A DNA stretch of 64,000 nucleotides from Baylisascaris procyonis (lineage: Eukaryota > Nematoda > Chromadorea > Rhabditida > Ascarididae). The translations under genes were made by a program, and so were the position numbers. The notes below the pieces were generated by a model. It did not search any database and was not told the DNA's origin. It worked only from the letters and a program-made list of their open reading frames with translations. Where the stretch lies: the NCBI GenBank assembly GCA_037389465.1, contig JAZARR010000229.1, positions 2,517,211 to 2,581,210 of the forward strand, read 5' to 3'. Positions 42,471 to 52,985 of the stretch are shown in pieces (positions within the stretch are counted from its first letter, which is position 1; every line of letters starts with the position of its first letter).

Positions 42471-42770
42471 ATAAATTCCTCATTAAATTTTTGCTCTCTT
42501 TATTCTGATGGCGAACTAGTGTCCTTTAACGCAACTATCAGTAACCTGGCCCAGCAACTGGCAAACAAAGAAGAAAGCCAAGAAATTAGGTGGGCTCATT
42601 TATATTGGATACCCCATGAAACACTTTCAGCTGAAAACTTGATATGTCGCATTCAGAGTGTCATATTCGAACGGACAGGCAGAAAATCTGTAGAAACGTT
42701 AAAGGAGGCGTTATTAGAGCGTATAAGGGCAATGTTTTGCAAGCTGAATAGTTTCGCAATTTTCTTCTGA
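42471..42770 (+). CDS. Unrecognised open frame, possible exon or relic
   Basis: A frame of 99 codons runs from the stop at 42468 to TGA at 42768. It includes SFNATISNLAQQLANKEESQ and RKSVETLKEALLERIRAMF, an amphipathic, coding-like composition. There is no good acceptor (only GAACTAG at 42518) and no start codon in a good context. The stop codon overlaps the left arm of the palindrome at 42768-42794. It could be a decayed element end or a lost exon; no family is recognised. Confidence 0.25.
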   Translation: MNSSLNFCSLYSDGELVSFNATISNLAQQLANKEESQEIRWAHLYWIPHETLSAENLICRIQSVIFERTGRKSVETLKEALLERIRAMFCKLNSFAIFF

Positions 42771-42794
42771 GATGCGGTGTGACACCGCATCTCA
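42768..42794. repeat. 27-bp near-perfect palindrome
   Basis: TGAGATGCGGTGT, one central G, then the exact reverse complement of the left arm. The 13-bp arms are perfect with a single-base centre, so a strong cruciform or RNA hairpin is possible. It is GC-richer than its surroundings. Confidence 0.9.
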
Positions 42795-43859
42795 TATGTA
42801 GCGGACTATCCCGAATGATGATAAAGCAAGGTTCTGAACTACTTTTAATTTCTTAAGACCCACTAGAGTTAAGAATCTCGAAGCAAGAAGTAGCCTGTGA
42901 CGAAGTCGGTCTAAAGAACCGCTCTGAAACAGTTCGCATTTTTTGAAAAAAAAATCATGAACAGGAGATTCGTTGGTACGCCCCGTCAATGTCAGGCTTG
43001 AGGGCGCCAGTATAGCCAAATGCGAAAAAAATGAGGAGAAGAGAACACCCAGCTGAGACCCGAGCTTTTCAAAGAAAGGGCAGGATCCAGTAGCCCCATG
43101 AAACCCAACGTCATGCAGATGAAGAAAGAATTTTTCCTTCAAGAAAATCGCTGGGCGCATCAAAACGACTTTGATAGTCATGGATGAGGCTCTGAAGAAG
43201 AAAGGAAAGACAATCAGCCTAAGGTCAGGAGGATCGATAAGCGTTCAAACAAAATCCCCTCACTTAGAATCAATTGGTCACTAAGCGCTCTATCATCTTC
43301 ATTGGCTGCCAGACCAAGCAATATCTTGATATCTGTTTGAGGCGATAATGCACAATAACATCAAATCCTCGCTCTTTCTACAAGAATTTGTCGCCATTTT
43401 AATCGGCTTCACTACTGAGGAAGTGAGAAGTTTTTTATGGAGATTAGCATATTGCTAGCGTTTTAGTCATTCAAGTGATGCCTAAGCGAATATACAAATC
43501 ATTATGAAACTTCTGTTCATCGAATGTTCCTGATCATACGCTGTATATATCGACCGCTGTGTCAATAAATCAGTTACAGTTGCCAGCGATTCGAAGCGGC
43601 ATGATCCGCAGCAAGAATCATTGTCTACTCCACTGAATTCGTTTTAGTGATATTTCTGTCTAGTTGTGTCTTTACGCGAAGAAGCACTGTTGTTATTGTG
43701 GTTCTTATGTAAGCGCGAACGCGTTATATGCCTTATATTTCAGCATCGGCAATATCGTTTTGGCTGCATTACTTTCAGGGGTGCTTAGCTGAATATTAAT
43801 TCACGCATACAAAACTCATCAAGAGTGAGATATGGTATAAATTACAAGTAATTTACCAC

Positions 43860-43940
43860 CCTCCCAATGGGATGAGAGGGAAGGAGAAGGGAAGAGGGGG
43901 AAGTGAGAATAGAAACAGAGAGAAAAGAGGAGAGACCTAT
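43860..43940. repeat. Polypurine tract
   Basis: About 70 bp almost entirely of A and G on the plus strand (GGGAAGGAGAAGGGAAGAGG and similar), close to the preceding CCCTCCCA. It is low complexity and non-coding. Confidence 0.7.
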
Positions 43941-45576
43941 GATCAAACATACAAGACAAATATAATAAAATGGGATGACGTACACAATGGAAGAGTATAG
44001 CAGATCTTTGACTGCAAAGAAAACAGTCGTTATTTCACAGTATGAGATTTAAAATGAAGTAATTGCGATGACCATTGTTGTGAAATTCTTCAATGATCAC
44101 TTTTTGCGATGTACTATGAAATGGAACTCCATACAAAATGATTTCAGCGTGGAGATAATTCAATGAAGGAGGATGTCGTTTCAGATGGAATGAATTTAAT
44201 GCAATATATTTCCTTACAACTCTATGTCATAGCCATCGTCATTTACTCTTCAAGCGGAGACCTGAATACCACGCAGAATGCGGTATCGTTTTTTTTTTTT
44301 TGTAATGACCATTTATGATATACATGGGCATTCCTCTCAATGACTCCAGTATGGCTAACATTAAAAACGCTTTATTTCTCTGCATTATATTTTGAGATCG
44401 TAAGCCGTAATTGCTTAAAGTATTTCCCCATATTTGCTTAGCTAACTGCTAAAGAATTCGAGTTATCAGCATTTCAGCCGTTCTGATTTTTCCCGTGTGG
44501 ATTGACTCACACGAATGTGGCAGCGGGTGTGTTCAGAAGCAATTGTAAGCATCGGCTGGTATCGAGGAGAGAGGATGCTTTATTGGAGCTTTGCTGGGAC
44601 GAGATGTGAAAACAATTCAGACTTATGATATTCAGCTTGGGAGAAAAATTACCATTCATCTTAAGCATTTTACTTTGACAGTGGCTCCTGAGAGAACCTG
44701 AGGTGATGTGATGCAAAATTACTTTGCGTGGGTATTGGAGATGGGCGAAAAATACCACTGGTCGGCTCTTACAGAATTCATTGAAAATACGTTATCTGCT
44801 GGTCTTAATGGGTGTATTTCTTTAAATCATTAGGTCAATTAAAGCCAGTCTGCGGGTGGCACAGGAGGCAGGTCGGATGAAATCTGGTTATATTCCAGTA
44901 AATAAGCTGAAAATGTGGACGTAATGTCTTTCAGACAAATCTCAGTATGTTAGAAATTACCAGAAATTACTGCACACTCGCTAAAAACCTGTGGTTGGTT
45001 TCTGTCATCAAAAGCTTGTTTGGTGTCCATATTTGATGTCGGCCTGCACTCCTTAACCTCTGTTGGGTTTGTCAGACTCTTCTGGGCAAACGGAGTGAGT
45101 CATCACGCACTTCATTCATCAACTTTCTGAAGGGTCTCTGTTAATTGCATCATCGATGATGTCATAGTAACAGTGCTATAAGCATCTTCTTGTCGTATGC
45201 GTTCAGCATGGTGTTAAAAGATTGGAGCAGTCTTATTTCTTAAGATTTTGGTGCTGTTTATTTGTATTTGTTGATTTAATAAGGTTATTTTCGAGAGTGA
45301 GGCACCGTGACTATGCCTCACTTTACACTATCGCCTGTATGAAAAGCTCATCGATTATATTGGCTCATGGCAGCTTCCACTTCTGAATGCATCCCCAACT
45401 CCCCATTTGAAAATAATTTTGAATCCCTGCACCTGTTTCCTTCTCTCTAATTTCCTGGATTTATGAGCAAATTCATTGGATCCTGGAAGGATACGCAAGA
45501 AGAGATAGCTTGCGAAGGAATTTTATGTTTTGAATATTCTTCCAGAGAATGCTTCAAAATAAATGATGCGCAGTAA

Positions 45577-45709
45577 ACCCTGAAAGAGACATTTATTAAG
45601 GACTCATCCGCGATCGGCGTTTCGTCTAATATGCACCGATCCATGCCGATCCTTCACTTCACCAAAAACGCCACCCTTGAACACAAGCTGCGCTCATACG
45701 TCACCGATG
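45577..45709 (+). CDS. Candidate upstream exon of the EGF membrane protein gene
   Basis: An open stretch ends at a good donor (GATG|GTAATT at 45709/45710), leaving one base. That is the phase needed by the exon at 47282, and the joined codon is GAG (Glu). The reading includes MPILHFTKNATLEHKLRSY with a potential N-glycosylation site, which suits an extracellular region. The left boundary is uncertain: the frame is open back to a stop at 45574, and no strong acceptor is visible. A competing exon (46378 to about 46482, acceptor TTTTGCAG, donor AAAAG|GTGTTC) is also phase-compatible with 47282, but cannot be joined in phase with this one. Confidence 0.35.
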
Positions 45710-47281
45710 GTAATTTTTATTCTTCAACTATTTCATTTTCTCCCTTGTTGTTTTCATATCGTACGTCAGCATAATTCTTAATCCTACTGGCTCTCTAAGG
45801 TAGGCTTTCTGCTTGGAATTAATATGTAATGCTGCTATCTCAGTAATCTGTGGCAACTGGATGCATTGAACAGTCCCAAATTCAGGTTCTATGTGGCGGA
45901 ATGCCAGTTGCTAGAAGGAAATGGGGGTAATGCTAATGTGTTAGCGACTTTCGGGTTTTTTCGAGACAAAAAAATTGACAAGATGTTTAGGATGCAGATT
46001 GAACATGCAATCGCATCATTGTATCGTTCACCAAATTAAGCAAACCGAGTGATGCGCTTGGCATTACCTATCGTTTACTACTTAATGACAAGCGTTATCT
46101 ATTGGTGTCATGACAGCGTCACAGACTCAAGGCGAATGTAGCATGTGTTGATGTCACGACTGCAACTTGTCCAAGCGAGTAATATTTGCCACCTTCCCTG
46201 CGTGTCTGTTGTGCAAGGTGTATCGATGCTGGTACTTCCTTCTCGTTCACTATGTCCACATTTCGATTTCATGGAAATGCTTTAAAAAATCGGCTGCATA
46301 AGGCAGCATTATTAACGTTCCGCATGAAGTTACATAAAAGGGAGTGTTCGGAATTCCGTGGCACGTCCAGACTTTTGCAGAAGAAAGTGTTTGTTTTGCG
46401 CAAACACAGGGTCTTATGGGTTTGTTCGAGTAACCTTGGTTACCTGGATTCCCACTGCTCTAGCGTACGGGAATATGTAAAAGGTGTTCTGCTGCGGAAG
46501 CGGAAGAGCATAAAATCAGATGCAATGCTTTGCAAACTTCACCTCCGCTATTCTCAGCATTCTGCTCTACGCGATCCAATCTCATCGTACACAAAGTGGG
46601 AACTTTGTGATTTCCACTAGCCTCCGTCGACAAAAAAAGATGTAACTCCTTTTACGGATGCGTCTGCAATAATGACTTCGGGAAAGGCTAAATTGGGTAC
46701 TATCGGAGCAGATGGGTGGGAGAGGAACAAGAGAGGGAAGGGGAACCGTGGAGTTGAAGCACTGATTATGCGTTCCCATAAGCTCAACACTAAGAACAAT
46801 TTGGCGGTTTTCGCCATCGCTGTTCACCGCCCGCAGCATGTTTGCTTGTTCATGAATAGACTGGACGATGTGCCAGTCGTTTCACGAATCTGAATCTCTA
46901 CCTTGACGGCTAACAGATGCAATCTACGAATCCTTTCTTCTGCAACTCTGTGAGATGTTTTCGTGAAAGTTTCTTGCAGTGTTTTGAAAAACAATAGCCT
47001 ATCAGGTTCTCTAGTTCTGATAATGAACGATGCAGTTTTCGCTATGCGATCTTTGCATCCTTACTCGGCCAATGCATCGGAAAGGTTCGTTTATCCTTAC
47101 AATTTGGCTTTTAATTCCATCTTTTGATCTATTTTTTGATCTTATGCTCCAATATGCTGCAATCTTTTGTCCTTCTCACTGAGCTGAGAAGGTAATATTT
47201 GCTTTTGCCCATGGTGTTCTCAACTCTTTGCTTAGCTGACTAAATGGCATTAGAGTCATAAACTAAAGAGTGAACTTGCAG

Positions 47282-50200
47282 AGCATGAGCTGCCAGTAGG
47301 CAGTAGTTGTTTGAACGGTGGCAGTTGGATTGCGTCGTCGGACAGGTGTGACTGTCCAATCACATATGGAGGTCGCTTCTGTGAGGTGCATCTCTGTCTC
47401 AACGGAGGTTTCTTGGCCGAGGATGGCCATTCATGCCATTGCGGCAAATTTGAGGGCAAACACTGTGAACAGCCGGCGTGTGTTGGTGGCATGCTGAACG
47501 TTCATGGTCAGAGTGTACCTAATTCTTGCTCATTGTTGAAATTCTTTATAAATATTGCTTCTCAATTTTTTTCCGTTTTAGTTCATTCAGGTTATCAACA
47601 TGTCGAATTATGCGAGTTGATGGTAATCAAAGCAAAACTCATCCATCTCTGAACATATAATATCGAACCATTTTGTACTCGAATTGATTATTTTTGTATT
47701 CATTTCAATTTCAATGCATAATTCAGCTTACAGTTTTCTAATTGAAATTCATCACATTACTTTCAGTAATGATGTATTGTAGTTGTATTGATTTTACTTG
47801 CATTCATATCACAACGATCTATTTTTGCATTCACTATCGGTCATCTATTATCTCTTCAGGTAGATGTGATTGCATCGGTAATTATTTTGGACGTTTCTGC
47901 GAATTGTTTTGTGTTCACGGCAGATTGGTCGATGGTCATTGCATTTGCTACGATGGTACGTGCAATTGCTATTGAAATATGCCTGCGTTGAGCTATCACA
48001 ACAGTTGCTCATCCCCTAGCATTGTTCACTGTTTCCTCCTTTGTCTTTCACAAACAAAATCGAAGAGTATACAAGCATGGATCGCTGAAATGAATACAGA
48101 ATGAATTTTAGATAGACATACTTCGCATTTCAGATTTTCATTTACCATTATACATGATGAAATATCAATGAGATTCGAGCTCACTGTGAAATAGTAGTGG
48201 TAAATAGAGGTGAGGAGAGCGGAGAGGAGGAGATTACAAGAGGGAAATAGTTAATTGGAATGAGAAAGTACGGGAGGGAATCATCCATCTGTCCTTGGAT
48301 CGTTAAGGGAGAAGTCGACTTCCTATTCCAATTCCTTCAGGAAGTTGACATGGGAAATCGAAATTTTAAATGCGAATAATGCAAGAAAACAACTTTATGA
48401 GAGATGACACCCTCAAATCATTTCTCATCTCCACAGTTTTCATTTCATGAATTTGAAGGGTTGAATGGCCGTATTTTTTTATACATTAGTAAAATTATAC
48501 GACAGAATGTTTTCGTTTGTTGCGTTTAAGAGATCTGAAGGAAGAGATCAGTGAAATGTTGTGAAGTCGAACAGATTTTCTCTTAACCCCTTCCATTCCC
48601 GAAAACGAGAAATCGTTATTGTTAGGATGTGGTGACAGAAATTGCTTCCTCTCCCAAAAGAGCGAGGCGACGAGATGAATATCCATCTAATAATAAAGTG
48701 GAGCTCGATAGCTGCCTTCGACCAACGAAGATGTGATCGAATATAAATTTTGCTGCTTGTTAAACGTTTTTCTCACTGCTCATTTAGAAATGTTAACGAA
48801 AGGAGCAGGATGGTGATCGGAGCACTAATTAAGCGTTCCGCGTACACTCGCCACATCAGAATTGCTTTTTTTTTCTGTGGATTAGCACATCCAGGTGTTC
48901 TGTCGATTGCGATGGTCAACTTATTAAGGAAATACTTGCTTAATTTTACCGCTTCGAAGGCCTCCGTTTCCATATACTCCTTTATTCACCTGACGAACAC
49001 TGATTTTTTCATTTACCTTTACATAACTCTATTTCAGTGATGTGATGTGTTACCATGTTTCCACATTTGTATGTACCAATGTATGCCTAATTCATTGAAT
49101 ATGGTTGATGAATGCAATTTTATGTTTTTAAAGGTTTTGAGGGTATCACGTGCACACGATGTAACGCAACCTACGTGAGTGTCAATTCGGGCGATTGTGG
49201 TGAGATATCACGACGACGTCGTCCAGTAATGCAATCTCGATTCGCATTAAGTGGTCTTTCGCTTTGTCTTATCACGATCATTCTGCTTTGGATATCCGTC
49301 GTTACTAGGTCGGTTTCTATTTGTTTTGAGACAAACAACAGCCTTATTTTTTGAGCAAGAACGTTACGAGCTTTTCCAAATCAATCTTCCGCTGGAGATA
49401 CAAAATGACGCTTATGGGTTTTTGGAGATTCTGAATTAGAATAAAATTTTGGAAGTAACATTGAATTGATGTTCCTCACAGAAGCGCAAATATTTCCGGG
49501 ATTGATGCCATCTGAATGGAGACAGTCATCTAACATTCGTTGCAAGTGAGTGCATTAAACCTGAAATTTCGAGTTATTATTATTTTTAGAAGCGTTTTGA
49601 CAAATGAGGAGTATAGTCGCTTCGTTCTTCAGGTGGCGCTTCTGCTTTCTTGCAGATTCACTCAGCAAAAGTGTATTATGACAATATCACTATATGCGTA
49701 GCAGTATTTGCGTCTCTCTTTTCAATAATTCCAACTCGGCGGCCACTGACGGAAATTATTATGATGCTTCCCTATATATCGAATTTTGCATTGGTCACTT
49801 CACAGAAAAACGAAGATTTGTGCGTGCGGTTGGTTTAGTCAAAATTTGAAACATTGTTTGGCACGTTTTACTTCATGTTACTTTGTGGAAGGTTGAGTGG
49901 ACGGAATGCAAAAGAGCGTACCGTATCAGTTGCTTGGACACATCTTTAGACTTGTTTAAAAAAATTAAGTTCTAGAGTGATTGCGTCATTCCAGGAGAAG
50001 GAGGACAATGTTGGCAGCGAGCCATTTCGAGAGGATGGCCAATGAACGACTGCTGAGGGAGCAGCAACGACGACTTTGTGAGCGCCGTGCGGTCGCCGTC
50101 CAGGTTGCTGTACTTATATCTTTCTTCGATTCGCATAATGCTTCATGTTTCTATGTTTATTTTGTAAAAGCTGCGGTGCTCATTATCGCCGTTTAAATTG

Positions 50201-51775
50201 CTCTATTCTTTACTTTCCCACCTTCACTTTCTCTGCAATTTCAAATTTGTTTCATGAAGTCTGTGATGCTAAGAATCGAATAGGAGTTCGGCTCGTAGAA
50301 AAGTTGTTTTTTTCATTTGCAGTTTAATTGAAGTCCTTTATGCATCATTGAATCAAGTTTTTTCGTCGTTCCATTGATTTTTCTGCTTTTACAGTTGTCA
50401 GTTTTGTGACCGCGCCTTTAATCACAAAGAATAAGTCAAGTTTTAGTAGAGCCGAGATACGATATTCAAGTGGCGATGCCACAAATAAGACATTCAGCTG
50501 AGTTCATATGAAATATGAAATTATCAGCTTGCCATGTTTATCCCTATGTGCACATTGCTCGGTTTGGAGAGAATATCCTCCTCTCAGTTGTTCCAATCCA
50601 TGCTGTTTCCTTTGCATTTTTTCATCGGATTTCTAATGTCAGCCCATTGAATGTTTCATAGTTTCCTGTCCAGCCAATTATCTTTTTTCAAGTTGTGGAG
50701 TCATAAATCCTCTATATTTGTTATTAGTGAGGTCAGATCAGACGTTACAGATACCGCGTACGTCGAGGAGTCGTGCGGTGTGCGAATTCAGACACTTTAT
50801 GCAGGCAGCACGCAATGCGGACATGCGTTTGTTGACCGGTGCATGTGGCTTGCATTCACCGCGATTTTTAAGAACGGCCGATATAAGCGCGAGAATACAC
50901 ACTCCGCCGCCTGGTAAGTGTCTTTGTGTTGATTAACAGAAGTTCTCTTTTACTATCAGACACCAGTGATGACCTTAGGGCATTGATGCATATAGTTGTC
51001 TGATCAGTAAACAAGGGGCGTCGGAACCAGATGGTAGCGGAGGAGAAGGGACTATCATCCTCCATTCAAATGGATAAAATCAGGTGGATAGAAACTCTAG
51101 AAATATATAAAAAAGATAGTGTCCCTTTAGAAACTCTAGGAAAATGAAAAAAGATAGAATTGCGATACCACACTATATATCCATCCGTTAGAATAGGTGG
51201 ACAAATGATGGGGTTTTTTTAGTTATTGCCATTCTAAGGCACTTATCCGAGTATTCGAGTACGTTTCATCTTCCATTGCTTCTTCATACTCAAACCAGCG
51301 GCCCTTTCATCTTTTCGTTTCAGCACCAGTGGCCATGCTTGGAATGATAAATTTGTTTCCGCTGCACTCTTAGGTTGAAGAATATAATAGAATCATTAAT
51401 GTAGTATTATTTGGTATTTTGTCCTGTATAAAGATGGCATTAATAATCTTGTCGTCGTTAATACCCATACAAAACCGATTTGCGTCCATATAAGTCGGCT
51501 GTTGCATTTTGCGCTTCAAAGTCCACTTTATTTTTGAGAATTTTATGACCATCGCTTACGTTTCATTCGAAATGAAACCCATCTGTTAATGTCAATAATA
51601 CACATCTTTGAAGCTGAATTCTAGACAAAGATTCTGTTCTTAGAGTCACGTGATGCCCAGATATCGGCATTCTAAATTTCATCCGAGTTTTGCAGAGTAT
51701 TGTGCGACCCCTCAGGAATCACCACCGAGTTATGAGGAAGCGACACGTTCGGAGCGAGGTGATACGTTAAAGTGA
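47282..51775 (+). CDS. EGF-repeat single-pass membrane protein with PPxY tail (3' six exons; 5' end incomplete)
   Basis: Exons: 47282-47506, 47860-47955, 49134-49308, 49995-50103, 50751-50913 and 51696-51775 (stop). All boundaries are GT/AG and every phase matches. Exons 1-3 encode about four tandem EGF-like modules, each ending C-x-C-x(4-6)-G-x-x-C: CDCPITYGGRFC, CHCGKFEGKHC, CDCIGNYFGRFC and CICYDGFEGITC. A membrane segment follows (LSGLSLCLITIILLWISVV) with a stop-transfer RRRRT. The cytoplasmic tail of about 120 residues is basic and helical at first (MANERLLREQQRRLCERR). It ends with two WW-binding motifs, TPPPEY and SPPSYEEA. Inferred role: a type I cell-surface adhesion or signalling protein whose tail is bound by a WW-domain protein such as a NEDD4-type ubiquitin ligase. 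No signal peptide was found, so upstream exons are missing. I do not recognise the named orthologue. The stop lies about 6 kb from the telomere. Confidence 0.85.
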
Positions 51776-51842
51776 GGGCTGTCGATTGACGCTGCAAACG
51801 CGGGTCATCCACGCTGCCTTCCACAAGTCTCGCTGTTATATA

Positions 51843-52985
51843 AGTGTCTCAAAAAGTTGCCACTATCGTATGCTTGCAATAATCAATGGCTTTCTGAAAT
51901 CCATCCTTTAGCACTTTCAAATCATTCCAAAAAATATTCATCACTGAGTTAATGTAATCCTCCATTGCCGACTTGATCTTTTTACTGCTTCCATATCGAT
52001 GTCTCCGGAGAAATTATTTCAAAATTTCTGAAAATTCTCAGAGGAGCACATCGTTTGATAGGTGATGGGTGGTAAAGTTGAATAAAGCGACGATCTTGAA
52101 TCGCGGTGATCGAAAAGTGCGCAACGTGTGCGATAGGGCCTTGTAGTGTAGAAGCAAAATTGCTTGGATCAGCTTGACTCTCCTTTCTCCCTCGATGTTC
52201 TCATGAAGCCTTCGAGGGAAATTAGCGTAATGCTCACCGATAGCTGTCTTGTTTCTTCACAAATTGTCGATCAACAGGATTCCACTTTTATCCCGATAAC
52301 TGACGTAAAAACTTTTGTAGCCTTGGGCTCTGAGCAAAGTTCGATATTGTTCGGAAAAGCAGTATGTCTCCATTCCCTGTAGGCTTCTTTCGATAATCTA
52401 TCTTGATTGTGGTCTACTCGATCTCGCTTCTGAAATGATGGAAAGTTTCTCTGCACCAACCTCATAGAAACTTCATTCAGATGAAGGTAGTGAGTAGTGG
52501 TATTGATAGGCCCATCCGACAGCACTGCTTCTTTTTCTATTTCTCGATAAGCAATTTGCCTAGTGATCCGTTATTTTTTCCACGCGAGCAAGTGCTTCAT
52601 GACTGATCGCCTCAGTGGGCTTCTCTGGATGTGACGCATCTTGAATCGATATTCTACTTTATCGAAACTGATATCCGAAAGTAGGCTTGACCTCGAAACT
52701 CTGTTGCCCAAAATTAGGCTTGACCTTGAGAGATGACATTTTGACCATATAACTGCTGCAGTTGATTGCGAATTTTGATTAACTCTTTCCTGACAAAAAT
52801 TCAGTGATGCTACGCTGCTTGGTTCGCATTTCACCTTCATCCATATTTGTTCTGCAAAAGTTTTCATAACTTTTTTTATCACATCAGCTAGAAATGGGAT
52901 TCTCTATGTGAGCAATATAGTTCGTAAAATAAGCACTTCTAACGATTACAGCAAAGATACGACTCCGGAAACTTTTTGATATCCT
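51843..52985 (-). mobile_element. Mariner-like transposon relic with imperfect terminal inverted repeats
   Basis: Reading the minus strand from about 52846 to 51860, with stops and frame changes, gives the mariner transposase order. An N-terminal helix-turn-helix region (MRTKQRSITEFLSGKS, then IRNQLQQLYGQNVISQ) comes first, then VSMRLVQRNFPSFQK, then EWRHTAFPNN with KATKVFTSV, where SVFWDKxG is usual. A decayed catalytic stretch ILLLHYKALSHT follows (normally LLHDNARPHT), then a tail GSSKKIKSAMEDY and GFQKAIDYC. The ends AGTGTCTCAAAAAGTTGCC (51843-51861) and GGAAACTTTTTGATATCCT (52967-52985) are inverted repeats matching at 15 of 19 positions. The length of about 1.1 kb is normal for mariner. 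TA precedes the left end but does not follow the right. Inactive. Confidence 0.72.

Larger units (their letters stand above)
36333..45576. other. Interval without an assembled gene
   Basis: Mostly AT-rich. It holds the AT microsatellite, the C-rich degenerate repeat, the palindrome and a GC-richer block at 40020-40640 that is open in several frames on both strands. Missing 5' exons of the EGF membrane protein gene probably lie somewhere here. Confidence 0.5.

Noticed and set aside
42792..43181. 129-residue minus frame
   Set aside because: Phe/Leu-rich with no recognisable motif; probably chance or a much-decayed repeat.
46186..46620. 144-residue plus frame
   Set aside because: The start context is poor and three frames are partly open. 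Only the part from 46378 is kept as a possible alternative exon of the EGF gene.
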